DNA of 64,000 bases from positions 62,001-126,000 of the forward strand of contig NZ_JANJZD010000011.1 of assembly GCF_024623325.1 (NCBI RefSeq), written 5' to 3'. This document shows positions 59,658 to 64,000 of this stretch, in pieces. Source of the stretch: Acetatifactor muris (GTDB lineage Bacteria > Bacillota > Clostridia > Lachnospirales > Lachnospiraceae). Every line of letters begins with the position of its first letter. Position 1 is the first letter of the stretch. The notes beneath the pieces were generated by a model. The model saw only the letters and a program-made list of their open reading frames with translations. It was not told the origin of the DNA and made no database searches. A program made the translations under genes and the position numbers.

Positions 59658-59861
59658 CTAAATCGATATAATGAAGTCCACACCTGCTTTTGCCACATAA
59701 TCCAGTATCGCAATGACAACGCCCACCACCACTGAAATCGTAACCACCGCAATGGACTGCCTTAAGGTAGACTGCCTGTCCGGCCACACAATTTTCTTAA
59801 ATTCCTGCTTAACCCCCTTGAAAAATCCAGGGCCTGCTTTCTTTTCTACAGAATTTCCCAT
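59658..59861 (-). CDS. secE: Preprotein translocase subunit SecE
   Basis: 67 aa from the ATG at 59861, which is 10 bases from GGGAAAGG; earlier in-frame ATGs at 59870 and 59885 lie inside or before that site. Short form with one membrane helix (AVVTISVVVGVVIAILDY) after the conserved VKQEFKKIVWP. It forms the SecYEG channel. It lies between rpmG and nusG. Confidence 0.95.
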   Translation of the reverse strand: MGNSVEKKAGPGFFKGVKQEFKKIVWPDRQSTLRQSIAVVTISVVVGVVIAILDYVAKAGVDFIISI

Positions 59862-59912
59862 CTTGACCATACCTTTCCCTGGCAACTCCGAGCTGACTGT
59901 GCTGCCGGTTCC

Positions 59913-60062
59913 TTATTTGGTTTCTTTATGCAGTGTATGCTTTCTGCAGAATCTGCAATACTTCTTGATTTCCATCCTGTCGGGATGTGTTTTCTTTTCC
60001 TTGGTAGTATTGTAGTTACGCTGTTTGCACTCTGTACAAGCTAAAATGATTTTTGTACGCAT
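59913..60062 (-). CDS. rpmG: Ribosomal protein L33
   Basis: 49 aa, read directly from the sequence ([20 protein letters not shown], ending [17 protein letters not shown]). The ATG at 60062 has GGAGGT 6 bases upstream. The four cysteines (CTEC and CRFC) form the zinc ribbon of the zinc-binding type of L33. It begins the rpmG-secE-nusG run. Confidence 0.96.
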   Translation of the reverse strand: MRTKIILACTECKQRNYNTTKEKKTHPDRMEIKKYCRFCRKHTLHKETK

Positions 60063-60307
60063 TTTGCTACCTCCACATGTTCTTTCGCCGTTTTATTTTA
60101 AGCATAAAAAAAGACCTAAAATCTTATCTCGTTTCTCTACTATAACACAGCAAAATATGCCCGTCAACTGTTTTTTCTCGAATTCGTCTGTTTTCGTCTG
60201 TTTTTCATTACAGTTCAGTGCCCCTCCGAATGGTTACGTTTTCCGGCCAAACATAACCCTTTCCTTCTCTACATATATTATAACAATATTTTCATTCAGG
60301 TGATCCT

Positions 60308-62122
60308 TTGAAAAAGCATTCTTCCATTTCCTTCAGACAACTGTTTTTCGGCCTCTGCTTCCTGCTGGCCTTCTCCGGCATGACACTGTTCCTTTTTTCC
60401 TGGCGGCGGGATGAAAAACGGTTCACCAACATTACCAACACCCTTTTCGTAAACGACATGAAGGCCAATACGCTGAATATGCACTATACCCTGGCAAATC
60501 CGGAGGACTTCGGCATTCATGACTATGAGCCTGTTCTGTCCTGCTATCATGCTGACCTTGCACTGCAGAGCCAGGCCGAAACGGAAAATACGCTGGCCGC
60601 CCTGAAAGCCATACGTCCGGATAAGCTTTCCGAGTCCGATGCCATCCTCTGGCGGCTGATGACGCGTTCTCTGGAAAACACCCTGGCTCTGGACAGTTTT
60701 CCTTATTACAGTGAACCGCTCTCTCCCTCCTCGGGCGCCCAGTCCCGTCTGCCCATCCTGCTGGCGGAATATACATTCCGCGGTAAGCGGGATGTGGAAG
60801 ATTATCTGGCACTGCTGGACCAGACCGATGATTACTTTGCCTCACTGCTTGTCTATGAACAGGAAAAATCTGCCGCCGGATATGGCATGCCCGGCTCTTT
60901 CCTGAGAGAAGTCCGCAGACAATGCGACACCATTATCACCGGAGAAATTCTGGACGCAGGAACCCATTTTCTCCAGACCACTTTTCAGGAACGACTGGAG
61001 AAAATGCTTCAGGAAAAGCTGATAACCCCCAAAGAGGCTGCCTCCTATGCGGCACAGAACAACCGGCTGCTGAAAACCGTACTGCTGCCGGCCTACATTG
61101 CCCTGGGGGACGGCCTCCTTCAGCTGGAGGATGACTCCATACTGCCTTCCGGCCTGGCAGCACTGCCTGACGGGCAGACCTACTATGAACAGCTGCTGAT
61201 TTCCGAGACCGGTTCCTATCGCCCGATCAGTGAGATTCAGAAAATGCTGACCGCACAGTTTGGCAGAGAATATGACGAAATCAAAAAACTTGCCCGGAAT
61301 CATCCCGAAATCGTGCAGAATCTCACCCTGGATACGACAGAAGATTTTCCATATAAAAATGCTTCTCAGATGTTACTGGATTTGCAGAACAGAATGGCAG
61401 AAGATTTCCCGGCCATTCCCGGACCTTCTTCGGACATAGCGGTCAAAGCGGTATCCCCCAGCCTGGAAGCATACTGCGCGCCGGCTTTTTATCTGACCGC
61501 CCCTCTGGATGACACGGCCGCCAACAACATTTACATAAACCGCAGCAAGACACCCGACGGGCTGGAACTGTACACCACACTGGCACATGAAGGCTATCCC
61601 GGACATTTGTACCAGACAGTGTATCACAATCGTACTGCTCTCTCCTCCGGCGAACGTCCGGCCAGACAGCTGCTCTGGTACGGTGGTTATCAGGAAGGCT
61701 GGGCATTATATGTGGAATTTCTGTCTTATGATTATGCTGTGCAGCTTCTACTGGAAGATAATCAGGAGACGGCTGCTCTCATGGCCCGGCTCGAAAGACA
61801 CAACCGCAGTCTGCAGCTGTGTCTGTATTCCCTGCTCGATATAATGATACATTATGAAAACGCTGGCTACAGCCAGATTGCAAAAGTACTGGAAAGTTTC
61901 GGTATCACGGACTCCGAATCCTCCCGTTCCATCTATAATTATATCATACAGTCCCCCTGCAATTATCCCAAATATTATCTGGGATATCTGGAGATTTTAT
62001 CCCTTCGGGAACAGGCGAAAGAGCTGTGGGGAAAAGAATATACGGATTATCGCTTCCATTGTTTTTATCTGGACTGTGGTCCTTCGGACTTTCTCAGCCT
62101 TCAGGAGCGGCTGCAATCCTGA
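60308..62122 (+). CDS. DUF885 family protein (metallopeptidase-like, membrane anchored)
   Basis: 604 aa, TTG start with AGGTGAT just upstream. An N-terminal signal/anchor (about 7-26, FFGLCFLLAFSGMTLFLF) is followed by a large helical domain typical of DUF885. The motif HEGYPGHLYQ (His427, Glu428, His433) is the HEGxPGH signature that probably binds zinc, and a matching Glu lies further on (GGYQEGWALYVEFL). Members are thought to be gluzincin-like peptidases acting outside the cell; activity here is inferred. It is transcribed away from the ribosomal cluster. Confidence 0.88.
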   Translation: MKKHSSISFRQLFFGLCFLLAFSGMTLFLFSWRRDEKRFTNITNTLFVNDMKANTLNMHYTLANPEDFGIHDYEPVLSCYHADLALQSQAETENTLAALKAIRPDKLSESDAILWRLMTRSLENTLALDSFPYYSEPLSPSSGAQSRLPILLAEYTFRGKRDVEDYLALLDQTDDYFASLLVYEQEKSAAGYGMPGSFLREVRRQCDTIITGEILDAGTHFLQTTFQERLEKMLQEKLITPKEAASYAAQNNRLLKTVLLPAYIALGDGLLQLEDDSILPSGLAALPDGQTYYEQLLISETGSYRPISEIQKMLTAQFGREYDEIKKLARNHPEIVQNLTLDTTEDFPYKNASQMLLDLQNRMAEDFPAIPGPSSDIAVKAVSPSLEAYCAPAFYLTAPLDDTAANNIYINRSKTPDGLELYTTLAHEGYPGHLYQTVYHNRTALSSGERPARQLLWYGGYQEGWALYVEFLSYDYAVQLLLEDNQETAALMARLERHNRSLQLCLYSLLDIMIHYENAGYSQIAKVLESFGITDSESSRSIYNYIIQSPCNYPKYYLGYLEILSLREQAKELWGKEYTDYRFHCFYLDCGPSDFLSLQERLQS

Positions 62123-62140
62123 TCTGCGCCATCACGCCAC

Positions 62141-62173
62141 CGCAGCAGACACCCCATCCGGTCGTCTGCTGCG
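62141..62173. terminator. Hairpin between the convergent DUF885 and Mrr-like genes
   Basis: Perfect 10-bp arms CGCAGCAGAC / GTCTGCTGCG with a 13-base loop, just after the DUF885 stop codon. No strong U-run. Confidence 0.45.
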
Positions 62174-62178
62174 CAATC

Positions 62179-62640
62179 TCAAAAGCTTCTCTCCTCTTCA
62201 GCCATACTTTCAAGATATCCCCTGTCCCACAGGAGTATCCTGAGCTTCCTGGCCGCTTCCACGGCAGGCTGGGTAAAATATTGATTGGTGAGCACTGCCC
62301 CCACCATTCTGTCATAATAATCCCGGCCGGCATATGCTTCCTGAACCGCCTTTACCCCCACCGGCGCACTGTAGCATTTGCATTGAATGGCATATGTGAC
62401 CCCGTCCTTTTCCGCAAGGACATCTATACCGTAATCACCGCTGCCCCTGGTAACTTCCACGTCCTGGAAACCGCATTTCTTCAACAGCTCCGCACAATAA
62501 TATTCAAATTCATGCCCTTCCATCAGGTCAAAGTTCTCCGGCATTCTTCTCTTTGCCCGCTTCAGCAGATAGAGCACTGCGCTGACCAGCATGGCTCCCA
62601 CGGAAATGGCCGTGATAATGATTATCTGATTTGTATTCAT
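62179..62640 (-). CDS. Membrane-anchored Mrr-like (PD-(D/E)XK) nuclease domain protein
   Basis: 153 aa. One N-terminal membrane helix (about 5-26) and a basic stretch (KRAKRRMPE) precede a single Mrr_cat-type restriction-endonuclease fold. The active-site pattern is visible: Glu in GHEFEYYCAELLKK, Asp73 in GSGDYGIDVLAE and Gln86-Cys-Lys88 in YAIQCKCY. Such membrane-tethered Mrr-like domains may cut incoming or modified DNA at the membrane; no methylase is nearby. It is convergent with the DUF885 gene. Confidence 0.85.
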   Translation of the reverse strand: MNTNQIIIITAISVGAMLVSAVLYLLKRAKRRMPENFDLMEGHEFEYYCAELLKKCGFQDVEVTRGSGDYGIDVLAEKDGVTYAIQCKCYSAPVGVKAVQEAYAGRDYYDRMVGAVLTNQYFTQPAVEAARKLRILLWDRGYLESMAEEERSF

Positions 62641-62727
62641 AAAATTCTCTTGTCTCTTCCGATCTCTTTCCTGTAATAATGTGATATCTCTATTTTATTC
62701 GACAAAAAGAGTTTATGCAACCCCGGT

Positions 62728-62756
62728 TTGCAAAATCTATCTGATTATTGTACAAT
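62728..62756 (+). promoter_or_regulatory. Promoter of the left ncRNA-type locus
   Basis: TTGCAA (62728-62733), 17 bases, TACAAT (62751-62756). Transcription would start near 62763 and run through the conserved leader, the tandem repeats and the folded element at 63068-63245. Confidence 0.65.
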
Positions 62757-62785
62757 AAAGCTACATTTTCAAGCTGTGTAATACC

Positions 62786-62825
62786 TTCGCGTTTACTTCA
62801 CAAGGGGCAGGTCCCTGCAAGGACC
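62786..62825 (+). repeat. Conserved leader segment of the left ncRNA-type locus (inverted copy at 63655-63694)
   Basis: This 40-bp segment (starting TTCGCGTTTACTTCACAAGG) matches the reverse complement of 63655-63694 at about 35 of 40 positions. Together with the folded elements it defines two inverted copies of one locus. Confidence 0.75.
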
Positions 62826-62860
62826 TGTAAAGGTCCTGAGGCCAGAGGCCAGGATACCCG

Positions 62861-63046
62861 CAAGGCCCAACAGGGCCCTGCCGCTAAAGGCCAGGATACC
62901 TGCAAGGCCCAACAGGGCCCTGCCGCTAAAGACCAGGATACCTGCAAGGCCCAACAGGGCCCTGCCGCTAAAGACCAGGATACCTGCAAGGCCCAACAGG
63001 GCCCTGCCGCTAAAGGCCAAGATACCTGCAAGGCCCAACAAAGGCC
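62861..63046 (+). repeat. Four 42-bp tandem repeats plus a partial fifth
   Basis: The unit starts CAAGGCCCAACAGGGCCCTG and ends CCAGGATACCTG. Full copies start at 62861, 62903, 62945 and 62987; a partial copy starts at 63029. Each holds a small GGCCC-AACA-GGGCC hairpin. There is no spacer variation between units, so this is not a CRISPR. The corresponding part of the right-hand locus has only one to one and a half degenerate units. Confidence 0.9.
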
Positions 63047-63067
63047 CTTCCTTTAAAGCGAAGGGAC

Positions 63068-63245
63068 GGCGGAGAAGGGGTGGGAGGTTCTTTCCTCGGC
63101 AGGGGTAACGCGCCGATGAACTAACTGCCAACAGAAACTAAGGAGCGAAAGTACCGCTCCCAAGTTTCAGTAGGCAGTGGATTTCATCTCTGCTAAGAGC
63201 ACCCCTTTGGTGCTGTCGGAAAGAGCCTCCCACCCCTTCTCCGCC
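63068..63245 (+). ncRNA. Candidate structured RNA, left copy
   Basis: A 178-nt element closed by a 28-bp terminal stem with one G-U pair (63068-63095 with 63218-63245). Inside are nested helices ACTGCC/GGCAGT (63124-63129 / 63173-63178), GAAACT/AGTTTC and GGAGCG/CGCTCC with loop AAAGTAC, and conserved single strands GGGGTAACGC and CTCTGCTAAG. AGGGGT (63101-63106) can pair with ACCCCT (63201-63206), a possible pseudoknot. The right-hand copy keeps the fold with different stem bases, so the RNA structure appears conserved. The class is not certain; a raiA-type RNA is one possibility. Confidence 0.75.
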
Positions 63246-63380
63246 TGTCTTTCCGCATGGATTAGTGGGCAATATCACAGCTCAGCTTATGGCTGCAGAA
63301 GACTGGAACTTCACGAACCATGCCGGCCATCAAAGGAATCGTCCATACCTGTCCCAGGCCAGTGTAACCTGCAATAAACA

Positions 63381-63552
63381 GGCAGAGGAGGCCGGTGGTT
63401 CTTTTCGACAGCACTGAGGGGTGCCCTTAGCAGAGGTAAAATCCAGCCTCTACGCAGACTTAAGCGCGGTACTTTCGCGCTTTAGTCGAAGTTGAGGCTT
63501 AGTTTACCGGCGCGTTACCCCGCCGAGGAAAGAACCACCGGCCTCCTCTGCC
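63381..63552 (-). ncRNA. Candidate structured RNA, right copy (inverted)
   Basis: A 172-nt element on the minus strand homologous to 63068-63245. The terminal stem pairs 63381-63404 with 63529-63552 perfectly. Inner stems differ from the left copy by matched changes: AGCCTC/GAGGCT instead of ACTGCC/GGCAGT, AGCGCG/CGCGCT instead of GGAGCG/CGCTCC, and GACT/AGTC instead of GAAACT/AGTTTC. Loops (AAAGTAC, GGGGTAACGC, CTCTGCTAAG, GCACCCCT) are kept. No convincing promoter was found upstream on the minus strand. Confidence 0.7.
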
Positions 63553-63654
63553 GTCCCTTTGCTTTGCCCTGACCTGCCGCAGGAATCTGGACATTAGCGA
63601 CAGGCCCCCTGTAAGTCCTTGCAGGAATCCCGGCCTCTGGGGCAGTCCCTCGTT

Positions 63655-63694
63655 GGTCCTTGCAGGAACCCGTCCCTTGTGAATTAAACGTGAA
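63655..63694 (-). repeat. Conserved leader segment of the right ncRNA-type locus
   Basis: Reverse complement of this stretch matches 62786-62825. Between it and the folded element lies about 100 bp containing one to one and a half degenerate units related to the 42-bp repeats. Confidence 0.7.
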
Positions 63695-63742
63695 GTTAAC
63701 AGCCAATAGCTCTACTCAAAAATGATAAAGGTGGTAATTCTC

Positions 63743-64000
63743 ATGAAACATATCTTAATTGTAGAAGACGATGCAGAAAACAATCAGATGCTGCGGGAGT
63801 ACCTGGAAAGCCACGGCTATACATGCACGCAGGCCTTTTCCGGAAGCGAAGGAAAGCTGCTCTTTTCCATGGAAAGCTTCGACCTGGTCCTGCTGGACCT
63901 GATGCTCCCCGGTATCGCCGGAGAAGAGCTTGTCTCCATTTTCGCCCGGAAAACACCTGTGATAGTCCTGTCTGCCAAAAGTGAACTGGACAGCAAGGTA
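63743..64000 (+). CDS. Response regulator receiver protein (cut by window end)
   Basis: The first 86 codons are present; the rest lies outside. The N-terminus MKHILIVEDDAENNQMLREY has the acidic pair, and LLDLMLPGIAGEE holds the phosphorylatable Asp; VIVLSAKSELDSK carries the conserved Ser and Lys. AGGTGG lies about 10 bases upstream; an ATG seven codons earlier has no such site. Probably an OmpR-type regulator with a sensor kinase downstream, but the output domain is not visible. Confidence 0.9.
   Translation, partial: MKHILIVEDDAENNQMLREYLESHGYTCTQAFSGSEGKLLFSMESFDLVLLDLMLPGIAGEELVSIFARKTPVIVLSAKSELDSKV

Noticed and set aside
62861..63046. Possible CRISPR array
   Set aside because: The units are contiguous and identical in full length, with no variable spacers and no cas genes nearby.
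62748..63056. Open frame of 102 codons across the 42-bp repeats
   Set aside because: It exists only because 42 is a multiple of three. It has no ribosome binding site, its start overlaps the promoter -10, and the right-hand copy of the locus does not keep the frame.

Overview
The window looks like chromosomal DNA of a Lachnospiraceae-type Clostridium (Bacillota). The evidence is the Gram-positive order rpmG-secE-nusG-rplK-rplA-rplJ-rplL-rpoB-rpoC, strong AGGAGG ribosome binding sites, a tyrosine T-box leader, an AICAR transformylase separate from a PurO-type IMP cyclohydrolase, and DUF6062/DUF6106-type proteins. Most genes lie on the minus strand. I see no tRNA or rRNA gene, CRISPR array, prophage or intact insertion sequence.

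Layout. 1-2500: a small minus-strand operon (GyrI-like protein, Fpg/Nei-like protein, WYL regulator) with near-identical palindromes at both ends. 2.5-6.6 kb: exonuclease III, DegV protein, aldose-1-epimerase-like protein and an AraC regulator. 6.7-20.8 kb: carbohydrate use. A GH78 alpha-L-rhamnosidase is divergent from the AraC gene, followed by tyrS with its T-box leader. Next comes an lplB/lplC-type ABC transporter operon ending in a GH43-like and a GH2 enzyme; its binding-protein gene is frameshifted in an 8-base homopolymer. Two paralogous ArsR-headed regulators sit tail to tail beside it, then an M19 dipeptidase and a uracil/xanthine permease. 22-25 kb: an MBOAT acyltransferase plus an anchored SGNH protein. 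25-36 kb: DUF6062, TetR, MocR, DUF2225, glnS, the last two purine steps, a small isolated flagellin and an Rpn-type nuclease. 36-44 kb: a Dlt-like operon with a transglutaminase-like surface protein, an Asp/Glu racemase, an adenylating enzyme, a carrier protein, an MBOAT protein and an SGNH protein with Cys in place of Ser. 44-48 kb: a coiled-coil protein with 33-bp repeats, guaB, a DUF6106-type protein and an RmlD-like reductase. 48-60 kb: the RNA polymerase and ribosomal protein cluster with an L10 leader. 60-62.6 kb: a DUF885 protein and a membrane-anchored Mrr-like nuclease. 62.7-63.7 kb: about 0.9 kb without a believable gene, then the start of a response regulator cut by the window end.

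The two most interesting regions are 62.7-63.7 kb and 36.4-44.2 kb. The first holds two inverted, diverged copies of one locus. Each copy has a conserved leader, a repeat segment (expanded to four 42-bp units in the left copy) and a roughly 175-nt folded element. The helices of that element change by compensatory substitutions between the copies, which points to a structured non-coding RNA. The second looks like a D-alanylation-type pathway in which a racemase could supply the amino acid. All assignments come from reading the sequence; no database search was run.
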